64,000 bases of DNA, from contig CM061141.1 in assembly GCA_030789695.1 (NCBI GenBank), positions 193,389,689-193,453,688 on the forward strand, given 5' to 3'. This document shows, one piece after another, positions 30,803 to 42,744 of the stretch. The notes under the pieces were generated by a model, which saw only the letters and a list, made by a program, of their open reading frames with translations, was not told where the DNA came from and searched no databases. Source of the stretch: Scilla litardierei (lineage: Eukaryota > Streptophyta > Magnoliopsida > Asparagales > Asparagaceae). Every line of letters begins with the position of its first letter. Position 1 is the stretch's first letter. A program made the translations under genes and the position numbers.

Positions 30803-32532
30803 GTGCCCCCTCAGGTAGAACTAAAACCTCTTCCTGCTAATTTGAAATATGCTTTCTTGGGTGAGAATTCCACATACCCCGTTATCGTCAATGCAGTCCT
30901 CACCGAGCCCCAACTAGAAAGCCTCCTAAAAATCCTTAGATCCCATAGAAAGGTAATATGGTATAGCATTGCTGACCTAAAGGGCATCAGTGAAACCATA
31001 TGCACCCATATGATTCACCTTGAGGATAAGGACGCCACTTCTATTGAGCCTCAATGGCGATTAAATCCCAACATGAAGGAGGTAGTGAAGAAGGAGGTTT
31101 TGAAGCTATTAGAGGCCGACATTATCTAATCCCATTTCCGACAATAACTGGGTTAGCACTGTGCAGGTAGTCCCCAAGAAAGGGGGCATGACCGTTGTTA
31201 GAAACGATAAAGATGAGCTAATATCCACTAGAACTGTCACTGGTTGGCATATGTGTATCGACTATAGGAAACTCAATAAAGCCACCAGAAAAGACCATTA
31301 TCCTCTACCCTTCATTAACCAAATGCTTGAGCTTTTAGCCAAACACAAATATTTTTGTTACCTTGATGGATACTCCGGGTTCTTCCAAATCCCATTGCAT
31401 CGGGAAGACCAAGAAAAGAAACGTTCACATGTCCATATGGCACATTCGCCTACTGAAGAATGCTGTTTGGGCTATGTAATGCACCTGCCACATTTCAAAG
31501 GTGCATGACGTCTATTTTCTCGGATTTCATCGAAAACATTATGGAAGGCTTCATGGATGCTTTCTCTGTTTATGGCACCGATTTCGATGATTATCTAGCC
31601 AATTTATCCAAAGTTTTAGAGCGGTGTCATGACAATAACCTGACCTTAAATTGGGAAAAGTGTCATTTCATGGTGACAAAAGGGGTTTTGCTTGGCCATG
31701 TCATCACCTCTAAGAGAATCAAGGTCGATAAAGCCAAGGTCGAAGTCATTAAGAGTTTACCGCCTCCTACTAACCTTAAGGGTATCCGTGGTTTCCTCGG
31801 GCATGCGGGTTTTTACCGTCGTTTCATAAAGGATTTCTCTAACATTGCTCGCCCTCTCACAAAGCTCCTCGCCAAGGATGCCCCTTTTATGTTTACTGAC
31901 GCTTGCTTGGTAGCTTTTAACAGGTTAAAGGAATCTCTCGTCTCAGCCCCAATTATACAACCGACAGATTGGGATCTACCATTTGAGCTGATGTGCGACG
32001 CTATTGACCAAGCAGTGGGGGTCGTCCTTGGCCAAAGGAAAGAAGGAAAGCCGCATGCTATATATTACGCTAGTAAGACCCTGGATGATACTCAAAAGAA
32101 CTATACCACTATGGAAAAGGAGCTGATGGCCGTGGTTTATTCTATCGTGATGCTCAGATCGTATCTTTTGGGGTCTAAAGTGATTATCCATACGGACAAC
32201 GCAGCACTGAAATACCTATTGAGCAAGAAGGATGCAAAACCGCGCTTGAACGGTGGATCCTCCTCCTCCAAGAATTTGATGCTGAGATCAATGACAAGAA
32301 AGGAGCGGAGAATGTAGTGGCAGACCACCTGTCACGGTTAATTCAAAATCACGTGGATGCCAGTTTGCCAATTGATGATTCTTTCACCGGCGAACAGCTA
32401 TTTGCAACAAACTCCTCTAAAGCCCCTTGGTACGCAGATATATTGAACTACTTGGTAAGCGGCATAATCCCGCAAGGATTGGTGACTTACTCGAGGCAGA
32501 AATTCTTACAAGATGCCAGGAGCTACTTTTGA
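30803..32532 (+). pseudogene. Athila reverse transcriptase and RNaseH, frameshifted
   Basis: Starts PPQVELKPLPANLKYAFLG, the conserved Athila pre-RT motif, then IADLKGIS, RLNPNMKEVVKKE, VVPKKGGMTVV, MCIDYRKLNKATRKDHYPLP, LFGLCNAPATFQ. The catalytic box reads FMDA instead of FMDD, so polymerase activity is lost. The RNaseH/tether part has GFLGHAGFYRRFI, YYASKTL and [10 protein letters not shown]. Breaks occur near 31127, 31480 and 32300 (three frames used). RT would copy genomic RNA; this copy is dead. Confidence 0.92.
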
Positions 32533-33720
32533 GACAACCCATACCTATTTAGAACATGAACCGACGGGATCATCAGACGATGTATCCCAAAGGAAGAGGC
32601 AACCTCCATCATATCGCATTGCCACGATCAACCATACGATGGGACACACAGCTGTCACCAAAACCATATCAAAAATCCTCCAAAGTGGCTTCTATTGGCC
32701 CAACATATTTAGAGGTGCGAATGAATACATCAGAAAATGCGATAGATGCCAAAGGACGGGAAACATCACGAAAAAGAATGAAACACCCCTTCAGGGCATC
32801 TTGGAGATAGAACTATTCGACTGTTGGGGTGTTGACTTCATGGGGCCCTTTCCATCAAGTAACGACAATAAGTACATCTTGGTCGACGTTGATTACGTCT
32901 TGAAGTGGGTGAAGGCCATGGCCACTCTGACAAATGATGCGAGAGTAGTAGCCAAATTCTTCAAGAGTACCATCGTTCCTTGTTTTGGAGTCCCCAGGAC
33001 AATCCTAAGTGATGGAGGGAGCCATTTCATAGAGAAGAAGTTCGAGACGAGGCTAAAAATATGGGATTCATCACAAGGTCGCCCTTGCTTATCACCCTCA
33101 AACTAGTGTTCAAGTGGAGGTGTCCAACAGGGAAATCAAAGGCATCCTAGAGAAGACGGTGAGCGCCTCGAGGAAAGATTGGTAACACAAGTTGGGTGAC
33201 GCTCTTTGGGCATATCGCACCGCTTTCAAAACTCCCATCGGAACAACCCCCTACAGACTAGTGTATGGAAAAGCTTGCCACCTTCCGGTAGAATTGGAAC
33301 ACAGAGCATATTGGACATCAAAGAAAATGAACTTTGACTACCAGAGTGCTGCCACGATACGAGCCTTGCACAGCAACGAGCTTGACGAAATTCGACGACA
33401 CGCCTATGATAATGCAAACATATATAAGGAAAGGACCAAAGCCTATCATGTCAAGAACATCACGGTAGTTTGCCATGATGTCGGTGACCAGGTACTCCTC
33501 TACAATTTAAGATTATGCCTCTTCCTCGGGAAATTAAGGTCAAGATGGTCTCGTCCCTACAAGATAGTAAGTTTACCTTCGGGGGGTGCCGTATAGCTCG
33601 AATGAAAGAATGGCAATTTCAAAGTAAACGGCCAGAGGATTAAACTGTACAGAGCAGGAGAACCAATTGGGCGAGAGGAGATATGCTTCCTCGAGGAATG
33701 CCCGACTATTTGTTGAATAA
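32533..33720 (+). pseudogene. Athila integrase, frameshifted
   Basis: Zinc region with HTAVTKTISKILQSGFYWP and CDRCQRTGNI (HHCC). Core: first Asp in CWGVDFMGPFP, second in TILSDGGSHF, and Glu in the following frame near 33130 ([10 protein letters not shown]). C-terminal piece 33192-33596 with [29 protein letters not shown]. Frame breaks near 33080 and 33185. Followed by TGGGAGGCAACCCG (33761), the usual Athila post-integrase word. Confidence 0.92.
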
Positions 33721-33939
33721 CTTGATAGAGTCGAGCTCATGACTCAAAACGAGCGCTTATTGGGAGGCAACCCGACCTTTTATATCTCTCTATTCTTTTT
33801 TTATTTATCTAATCTGGGAAACCAAATAAAAACACTTTCCCTTTCTACAGGTTGATAGGTAAAGGGGCACAAAAATCGATGTTCTAAATGACAGAGAGAG
33901 TTGGAAGGAGAACAGCTGAGCGAAGAGCAAAACAGCTGA

Positions 33940-34460
33940 AGGGAGGAGTCACGGGTGACTCGACCGAGCAGCCTCTGCTCGGTCGAGGATCACAGGCACA
34001 AGAAAAGAGAAGGAAAACGTCGTTTTTTCTACACGGCCCGAGCAGCCTTTGCTCTGTCTGAGTAGACACTGACTCGATCGAGCAGCCACGTGCTCGACCG
34101 AGTAGTGCAGGCACAAGGAAAGCAAAGGATAATGGCATTCTGTCTACACGGCCCGAGCAACATCTGCTCGGTCGAGTAATCCTTACTCGACCGAGTAGAA
34201 CATCTACTCAATCGAGCAGAGAAAGGCACAGTAAATGCTTCAAAAACGACGTACTGTTTACACTGCCCGAGCAGCATTCACTCGGTCCGAGTGGTCGCTT
34301 ACGCGACCGAGTAACCATTTGCTCGACTGAGCTAAGGAAATCGTATCAAACAACGGCAATGCTTGCTCGGTCGAGCAGCTGTGGGAGTATTAAACTCGAA
34401 TCTTGATTAATTTAAGTAGCTGGCTCAACCGAGCAATCAAACTGCTCAGACCGAGTCGCA
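33940..34460 (+). repeat. internal palindrome array, CTCGACCGAGCAG type
   Basis: Inverted words such as CTCGACCGAGCAG..CTGCTCGGTCGAG near 33973, 34090, 34160, 34195 and 34285. The same words form the LTR array at 37510-37860. It lies between integrase and the env-position region, matching T1 and copia. Confidence 0.85.
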
Positions 34461-34524
34461 TGCTGTTTGATTTCGGGACCCGTTCTAAGCCAAGTTCGAG
34501 CCATTTACTTACCCTAACACATCG

Positions 34525-34531
34525 TATAAAC
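34525..34531 (+). promoter_or_regulatory. possible internal TATA box (TATAAAC)
   Basis: ATCGTATAAACCCTAAGC, about 65 bp after the internal array and 68 bp before ATG 34593 (MAANPPLAAAASKPPTG then stop). Promoter role inferred from the T1 layout. Confidence 0.35.
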
Positions 34532-34592
34532 CCTAAGCGCTCATTACCCTAATCACCTCCCGAGTTCTCCTACCCACTCCTACTCGATCCGG

Positions 34593-37206
34593 ATGGCTGC
34601 CAACCCACCTCTCGCCGCCGCCGCCTCCAAACCACCTACCGGTTAATCTTTCCCCCTCTACCTCCTTCCCCCCTCTTTCATTAAAAATCACACTCTCTCT
34701 CTACCCCCCCCCCCCCCCCCCACCGCCGCTACACCACACCCGTCCACCCGGTCCAGACCCCACCCCCTCCACCATCTCCACCCACCCCTACCCCCAGGGA
34801 AACCCTACTAACTCAACCGAGCAAAATTATTGCTCGGTCGAGCTCCGACAAACATCACCCCTGCATCTTAATTCTCCTCCCTTGATGTTGTTTTCTCCTC
34901 TTTCAGGTGTGTTTCATCTACATAGAAGGGCAAGTCTAGGAGCAGCTTCGGGGATACTCCTGATCAGCAATAGTCACATGACCGATCACATCACCGCATC
35001 ATTTGTTTCGGTACACTCTTTCCCCTGTATACTTTACATACTGTCCCATGTTTTTTCTACTGCTTGCAAGATGACACCATGCTGTGCAAGAACCACAAAC
35101 GCTGACACCGGTGCACCCAACCCTAAGCCTACTCGACGCACTAGTCATACGCACTCATCCACACAGGACCACATTGTTGGCAAAATCATCCACCACTGCA
35201 CCCCTGCCAAACAACGCCCCAACCCCTCCCGAGCGTCTATATATCGATGACGCATCATATGACGTTACCTTTCAAGACACTGACTAGGGAGACCAGTTCG
35301 TCGCCATGCTCCTATTCATATGTCAAGGGGGCGGCATTACTCAACAGTCAGTCGAGCATGACCTACCTTTACTCCGCAACCTAGTTAGGCACCGGCAAAC
35401 TGACCAACTCGTCGAGCCACAGCCTGCTGCCGCCATTTCTGGTCCATAGTAGGGGGCCCATCACCACCTCCAGATGGCGGTGCCCATGCTTGATGTTGTC
35501 CCTACACACTTTTTGCTTCCCTCAGATTTTGTTGTGCCCATCTGTCTCTTCGGGGCCCTAGTCTTATACAGCTTGGGGGAGGACCCACCATGCATCATTT
35601 CATGCATATGCCTCATCTTTTTATCATTGCATCATATCACGTTTTATTTCTTCTACACCGTTTTATTTTCTATTCCTTTTCTATCCACTCACCCACCCAC
35701 CCTTTCTAGCATCATCTCCCGCATACTTGCGTTTTCTCAGCAGTGAGGATACTGCTGGGTTTAGCTTGGTGGATGAGCGCTATCGCTTTATTTTCCATTT
35801 CCTTTTATATTTTCTTTCGTTTTTAAGTTTTTACTTTATTTTTCCACCCATTTTCCACCTTTTATCTTTTTTCTCATTCAGCATCACGTTTTTCACTTTT
35901 TTCCATGCATGCACGCCTTTTCTCATCCTCTTGTTTTCTCCGCCCTTTTCCCTTTTTGCTAAAGTTGTTCTGCATGATGATACTTCTCATAGCCCTCAGT
36001 AGCTACTCACGGTGCTTATATTTGATGACATGCTATTTAGGGTAGTTTCAGTTTTACTATTTATATGTGTGCATATTCTCTTGCTGATCTCTCTAGTTTA
36101 ATGCCTTATATGAATTGAAATTGAATACATGAAATAGTATCTAGTATATGCTTTGTTGGGTAATGCACCTAGGTTCACGCATCATTAGAACATTTGGAGC
36201 ACCTATTTGCTATCTCATGCACTTCTGTTTGCATGCTTGATATTATTGTGCTTATTACCGCATGCTTTTTAGTATTCATTAAGATGAATGAAAATATCCA
36301 TGCTAGTTATGAGTTTAGTTAGAGTGTTATCCTATTGAATCGGTGTGCACCTCTGATGAGTGAACCGAGTGATATATTATTTTCCTACTCCATATATCTC
36401 TATGATTCTCTACATATCATTTGGTTTCACCCCATACAACTACCTTTACTGCATTTACTTCCCAAAAAATCCCAAAAGAAGAAGATAGCTTCTAAAGAAA
36501 AAAAGGACAAGAAAAAAAATAATGTGAAAATAGAAAAAGAAAAGAAAAATAAAAAAAAGATGGAAGAAAATTATTTCCTATCACTTTATTAGAAGCTACT
36601 ACAAATACTTGGGAAAAGACTAAAATTTCCACATCCTATTACTAGATGTGACGCATCGAGCTAAGCTTGGGGGGTGAAACAATTGATCATATAAGTGAGT
36701 ATAACATTAGAGTGGAGACGGTGCACAACGGGGAGATTCGATAATGCTTGAACTTTACAAAATATTTTAGTTTTGGAGATTTTTCATGATTCAAATTGAA
36801 TATTTGAATAACATGATTCCTTTCCATTCTTTATTGCATGTTGGTGTGATTTATCTATGCTCCACTTGTTTCTATTGATTGAAAAGTGCATTGCTAACTC
36901 TTTTTATACTAGACTCTATAGATTGCATGAGATTGATATGAGTTGATGGCATGATTTTAGAAGATCCCGGTTTTTTTCTTTATTGCATGCTAGCCATATA
37001 ATTAGTAAGACTTGAAAATACCATTAGCATGTGTTTTTACTATTCAAAGCATCGTGATATACTGCTGAGGCTTGGGATCTGATTGAACACTTTACCACCC
37101 CCTTCCATCTCTATTCTCTTTCATTTTTTATTCCTTTTGTTTATCGCCCGGCATACCTAGTATTCGTCTTCCTCGAGGACGAGTAAGAGGTAAGCTTGGG
37201 GGATTT
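34593..37206 (+). other. Athila env-position region, decayed, with PPT
   Basis: No convincing gene. A short ATG frame at 34593 stops after 17 codons; open pieces at 34882-35250 and 35084-35287 (ending ERLYIDDASYDVTFQDTD) may be relics of the extra ORF. PPT-like AGCTTGGGGG words at about 35571 and 36665, and the terminal one at 37193-37203 before the LTR. Also a C homopolymer and several T-rich tracts. Confidence 0.55.
34704..34721. repeat. C homopolymer (about 17-18 C)
   Basis: CTACC...CCACCGCC. Length is likely unstable and sensitive to sequencing error. Confidence 0.9.
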
Positions 37207-38849
37207 TGATGTGTCCATATTTTCCATCTTTTCATGGCATCATTCTATTGCATTTCATATCTTATTTGCATCCAAATCCCGTATTTTCCTACGATATTGC
37301 AATCCTAACGCCAGATTCTAGTTTCGTAAAGTTTTGTGGATTTTCAAGGATTTTGAAGCGATTCGGGACCACTTCTAGATATGGACACATCCAGCATGCT
37401 CGGGAGCCCGTTGGCGAAGCTCTTCAGGAGTTCGCCAAGGTTTGGAAGACTATGGGAGGAGTGGAGGAGATTTACATGAGTAGAGGAGAAGCTGCAATAG
37501 CTTTTCTAGATTTTTCCTAGGCGACTCGACCGAGCGATCGAGCTGATACATGAGGCGCACTGATACGCACCCTGCTCGACCGAGTAGTGTGGTGACTCAG
37601 TCGAGCCACATCTACTTTCGAAGCTTCACCCATCAACATTCTGCTCGACCGAGCAGGACTTGCTCGACCGAGTCAGATGGCAACTCGACCGAGCAAGGCC
37701 TACTCGGGCCGAGTAGATAGAACGACATTTTATGAAGAAACTCGATCCACTGACAAGCTCAACAGAGCAAGTGGGATGCTCGACCGAGTAGCCCAGATCC
37801 TTTAACCGAGCAAGCTTCTGGTCGACCGAGTCACTAACTCGGTCGACCACAATGTAGGCCATTTTCGGAATTTCTTTCGTGGGCCCGACGGATGCACGGA
37901 GCTGGGAGAGAAGAGCGGATCTGAGAGATGCAATTGGGGAGCTCAGTTTTTGTATGTTTTTGAATTAGGTTTTGAAGGGGAGAGGAGATTGGAAAAATAT
38001 TTGTAGATCAGAACATAGTTTTCTTTGATTTTGAATTAATTTTTGGGAGAAAACTTACGTGCTATTATTCTCGCGTCCTGCAATCTATTGAATCTCTTTG
38101 GATTATTATTGGCTATTGTTCTTTCTCGCCTTCGGTATGTAAGTTATTCATTTCTCACTTGATTCATTTGCTACAATGTTTTCTTTGGTAAAAATTGTCT
38201 TTTTATCTGTCAAGATCATTATGTGTGAGTAGTCTCCTCTAGGATTGATGGGTTAGCCCTGATACTTTAGGAGGGAGATGTAGATCTGCATCTCTAGGTT
38301 GTATTAGGAATAAAGGGGTGTATTTCAGTCGATCCATCAGAATCCCTAGGATAACCCGTACTGAGATCATGCCCACAGTCAGTGGAATTGATGAGCTTAA
38401 GGAGTATCCTTGGGATTTAAATCGGGAAAGTAGTGGATCCAACCAAGGCTTATGACCATGCCCAGCTCATGCCTTGAGGGGATCCACCGATGAACTATAT
38501 CGCTACATTGATGTCTACTCCCATTGAGTCAATGAGGGCCACCAGAATATCTCCAAATTCTAACCCACGAGAGTGATATGAATTGGGAGATCAATCTCCT
38601 AAACCTAATGCAATGTAAGGATCCCATTCTAACATTAACCTTCGACGATCTTAGCTGCGATCCCTAAGACCCTAGTTTCCTTTATTATCAAGTCAACAAC
38701 AACATCACAACCAATCTTTCCAAACCGACAACTATCTCACTCTGAGACCTAAAAATAATCTGAGACCTCAAATACTCTGCCATTGTCCCTGTGGGATCCG
38801 ACATCTTTTATACTATAATTTGACACCGTCCGCTTGCAGATATAGCCCA
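37207..38849 (+). repeat. Athila 3' LTR (about 1.64 kb, 3' end uncertain)
   Basis: Starts TGATGTGTCC right after AGCTTGGGGGATTT. It contains the CTCGACCGAG array, then R-U5 with 'ccctgtgggatccgac' and 'gacaccgtccgcttgcag', typical of Athila LTR ends. I place the end at CCCA 38849 because TGGCACC follows 4 bases later; an end near 38825 is also possible. Confidence 0.75.
37510..37860 (+). repeat. LTR palindrome array, CTCGACCGAG type
   Basis: Repeated CTCGACCGAGCA / CTCGGTCGAG words with spacers of roughly 20-40 bp, e.g. around 37645, 37690, 37780 and 37830. No clear TATA box follows. Confidence 0.8.
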
Positions 38850-39197
38850 AAGCTGGCACCTAGGAGCCATACTATGCCTAGCAACTGTGACACCGCTAGG
38901 TGGAATTTATGTGTAAGTTCGGGGTGCGTCAATAATCCTCCATTATCCACCCCTACCTTCGATACGCCCAGTGACACATCTCCACCACCGTCTTCTCCAG
39001 ACCTGTGGTCGGGACCCTTTCCATACCAGAGCTTGCACACCTTAAGGGGATGACTCGTGCTATCAGACGGTGGCCCGACGGCACACTCCGCACATTCTTA
39101 CTGTCTGACATAGCATGCTGGCTATGCCACCGCCTTCTTCTCCTGGCCCCCGTCGCTACGGAGATCTGTTACGGTGGTTTCTTCACCATTTTTTCCT
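38850..39197. other. unassigned segment between Athila LTR and chromovirus LTR A
   Basis: 348 bp without a supported gene. It begins AAGCTGGCACCTAGGAGCC, which might be a degenerate tRNA-Asp-type PBS of a tandem element. Low similarity to anything else in the window. Confidence 0.4.
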
Positions 39198-42100
39198 TGA
39201 CGCCCTGCTCCCATTAGATTTGGGAGCGAGGACGCGAACGGGCCCGCTTATGCAAGTCAGTAGGAGGTACTTTTGCTTTTCTTTCCCCCTTGACTTAACA
39301 CAATAAGCGTCTGTGTGAAATATCGCAGATTCTTGCTTGCATTACCCAAAAACAACACAAATGAAAAATTATTACAATCTCATTCGTCTCAAAATTTCAA
39401 TAATGCAGGGATAGAAAAGAGAGGGTCTTATGACCCGTACAACAAATGAAAGAAATACAATGAAGGTTCACTAGTCAATAATTCTTGGCCCACTGGTTCA
39501 GCTATTGCAAATAGTCCTCCTGGTAATATAGCTAGGGATCTGACATACATCCAAAAACATGAATGTATGTCAGCAAGGGTCTGCAAGTAGATGTTAGAAC
39601 CCAAGGCAAGGTATACAAATTTTATACTGAATTTAAGAGGCAATTATAAATTAAACGAGATAACAATAAAGTTTAGACATGCAGGAATTAAACGACAAAA
39701 TGACAAGTTTAAACATGCTGATTAAGAATAATGAAGTAAAGTAAAGTACTTCCTAGCATGCAGTTCTAAGAAGTTTAACAAGTAAGGTGAGCAGTTATAA
39801 CATGGCAGTTATAACGAAGTAAAAAGTAACACATTAACATGGCAATCCTGATGTGCGAGCAAGTAACATGATTTTTTACAATTGCAATGCAATGCTTTCT
39901 ATCATGCATATGGTTCTCGCCTTTATGACGTGATGAGTGGGCCGTTCTTCACACTGGGGCTTACCGTGTTTGGCGCTAACCCACCGCATACGGGTGGTGC
40001 CCTTGAAGAGATTATCCCGTCATACGCCTAGTAGCCCCTCAACCCTAACCCCATCCCAAGATTTGTGATGGAACATGAGCCAGCCTAGTCAACTCACATG
40101 ACATCACGAAAGTCACGATTTCGCCTTCAAGGCGCACGATTTCACGACGTTACTCTCTTGTTAGTCTTTTTAAGGCATACAGCAATTAAATAACATGACC
40201 ATTTATCTTTACACAACAATTTACATGGTTACAAGATTGTCGAGCAATATTTACAACAATTTAACAAAATTACTGAGTATGTGAATTTAACGACTACGAC
40301 ATGAAAATTGATTTTCTTCGCTAATGTTCTAAAATAAGATATATCAAATTATATGTCGTTGGATCACATTTTTAGCCACGGATGTCATGGAAGTGATTTC
40401 ACGCGTCATTTCACGTGCAGGTTGAGAGTTATGCAACTTTACATACAAGAAGCTAAAAGAGCATTTACCTTCACAAATTCACAATAAATTGCATACTTGC
40501 CTTTTTTCAGTGATTTTGGTGCCGTTGGGTTCGTCTTGGCGGGTACTTCGTTACGGTGATAGTGGTTCTCTGTTTTGTTAAACAAATCACTTAATTAGAA
40601 ATTTTGCGAAATACGCGCAATATTAAAATAACACCCGAATTGGGTTCGTCTAATTTTATTGGGTTCTCTGGCTAGGGTGATGCCTATATTGTGTTATACT
40701 AATATGATACGCCCCATCTCATGTAATATTATTTACCCAAACATTAATTACAACCAATAATTTGCTGAAATATCTTAACGAATTATCATTAAAATTAAAC
40801 TAACACTAATCAGCACTACCAATCTATTAGTTAAATTACTAAGCTAATTGCAAGGTTAACATCTCAATCAATATCTCCCACCTACTCTATACCTGCCTCT
40901 TACACCATTTAGATTATTATAATTCTTACATACACCTTCTCTCTCCATTCTTTTACTATAACATGCCATCCCTTTTAATTTAAACTTACTTTCTAATCCC
41001 TATCTCTTTCTTCTCTTTAAACCCCACATGGGCTATCTCCTCTCTTGTCTTTCTATTTCTGTCTTTATTCCTTTCTTTATTATATCAAACTCCCTCTTCT
41101 TTCATTCTCTCAGTTCTGTGTCTCTTGTTTTCTTTTCTTTTTTATGTTTTCAAAGCTTTCAGCAAAACTCATGAAGGGAGGAGCTCGGGACTCGAGCACA
41201 CACCAAGGGGGGAAGCTCATACGCACGCGCGGAGGAGGGACGTGGCTGTCGGCGACCCAGGCGGCTCTGACGGTCACCTCCGACGGCTGTGGCGGCCTCC
41301 TGGTAACGCGCGGCGTAGCAGGCACCAGCAGCAGCGGCGGTTAAGGGGAGGGGGTGGTTTTCAGAAGTTTGGGGCGTCGCACGGCGCACGGTGAGGGTGG
41401 AGGTCGGCCATGGTGGGGGGAGGAGGAAGGAGGAAGAAGAAGAGTGAGGGTTTGGATTTGGATCTATTTTTGGTTTGATTTTTCTGAAATTCGTTTGGGT
41501 TTCAAGATCTGATTTTTGTTTCAGATTTGATCTCTCTCTTTTTGTTTGATTTCTGAAATTTGTTTGTTGGAGGCTGAAATGATTTTGGGGGGCTGATTTA
41601 TATAATTTGGCTCTCTGAAATTTGGGTTTGGCTTGGAGAATTTTTGCAGGGGAATATGATTTTGTGATGTTGGTTTGAAGGATTGCAAGGAAGAAGAAGA
41701 CTTGCAGGTTGTTTCTCCTAACTTGTTGACGGTGATACGGGTTTGCAGATGGTTTAGTAGGTTTGTAGAGGGAAGATGTTGGCTTGAGAAAATGAGCATG
41801 GAGATGGAGGATTGTTGTTGGCAGCGTTCCTTGCTATCGTTGAAATACAACATTGGATGGGGAGACAACCTAATGGGGGAGGAGTTGTATGTTGGGGGAG
41901 AAATTTCAATTTCTTGTTGGATCTCACCAACAGATAGAGGTGGGATTCAATGACGGTAGATCTAGGTTTAATTAGGGTAGAGTTAATTAGTAAAAGTAAA
42001 TAATAGTAAATGGTAAAGTAATAACTAGAAGTAATTAGTAATAATATTTAGTAGGTGGTAGAAAGGTAAACGTGATTAGGGAAGAGAACTAATATTATTA

Positions 42101-42307
42101 TTTAAACATTAAAATACTGATTTTCACAACCTACTCCAAAAATTACGAAAATGCTACGGGTTCGTATCGTCGCGAGAAGTACAACTACGAAGTCCATTTT
42201 AAGATTTGAGCGATGATAAAACATGAAAAAAAATATCATTTACTCTGAATTCGTTTTAAAATAGTTTTGAACACAAAAATTGCACACCACGAAAACAGGT
42301 CGTTACA
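39198..42307 (-). repeat. LTR A, 3' LTR of X (3110 bp)
   Basis: Minus strand start TGTAACGACC at 42307; the end at 39198 is a diverged GGGCGTCA. It contains a GC-rich segment (41160-41420) whose open frames are not genes. It carries no palindrome array, unlike LTRs L and 53821-56392. Confidence 0.85.
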
Positions 42308-42744
42308 TCCTACCCACCTTAAGAAAAATTCCGTCCTCGGAATTCTTGGGATTTGAGTGCATGCCGATAATACGTATGTATCTCGTCGTGTTTCTACGAG
42401 GTAAATCATGATCTGAAATATTACAAGACGAAGCAATGAAAATCAGCCAGGAAATGATACAGGTGACGAGGTTAAGATTGAGTTTCAAAAAGAGGTTCGG
42501 GTGACTAAGCACCAGATGGCCTTAATGGTTAGTGGGCAAGAGAAAAGACTAGTGACGGATACCCAAGATGTCCAGGGATGAGGATAAGTGATGAATAACA
42601 ATGCGTGTGTGTGTGTATATATATACTTACAACTGCAAGTCCCATATTCTAACATAATGCACACTAAACCTGTAATCTCAATCGAGTATAACTCAAATAA
42701 ATCATCACTACCCGTCTCATCACCGAATAACGCTACAATTATAA
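42308..42744 (-). other. 3' end of X internal region with PPT
   Basis: Minus strand ...CCGAGGACGGAATTTTTCTTAAGGTGGGTAGGA directly before the LTR in two parts: the purine-rich CTTAAGGTGGGTAGGA (42308-42323) is the PPT, and the GAGGACG word is typical of Tekay/Del 3' ends. No coding sequence remains. Confidence 0.6.

Larger units (their letters stand above)
30028..38849 (+). mobile_element. 5'-truncated Athila element with 3' LTR
   Basis: Pol remnants, internal array, env-position region, PPT and one LTR on the plus strand; 5' LTR, PBS and gag are missing. The junction at about 30027 with the T2 LTR has no LTR end or obvious duplication, suggesting deletion or recombination. Confidence 0.85.

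Noticed and set aside
34706..34740. Possible host gene start after the C homopolymer
   Set aside because: No ORF of substance; flanked on both sides by Athila sequence.
41045..41394. GC-rich ORFs in LTR A, with near-copies at 48636-49054 in LTR D
   Set aside because: Repeated because the LTR is repeated. Frames are not conserved between A, D and B, and no domain is visible.
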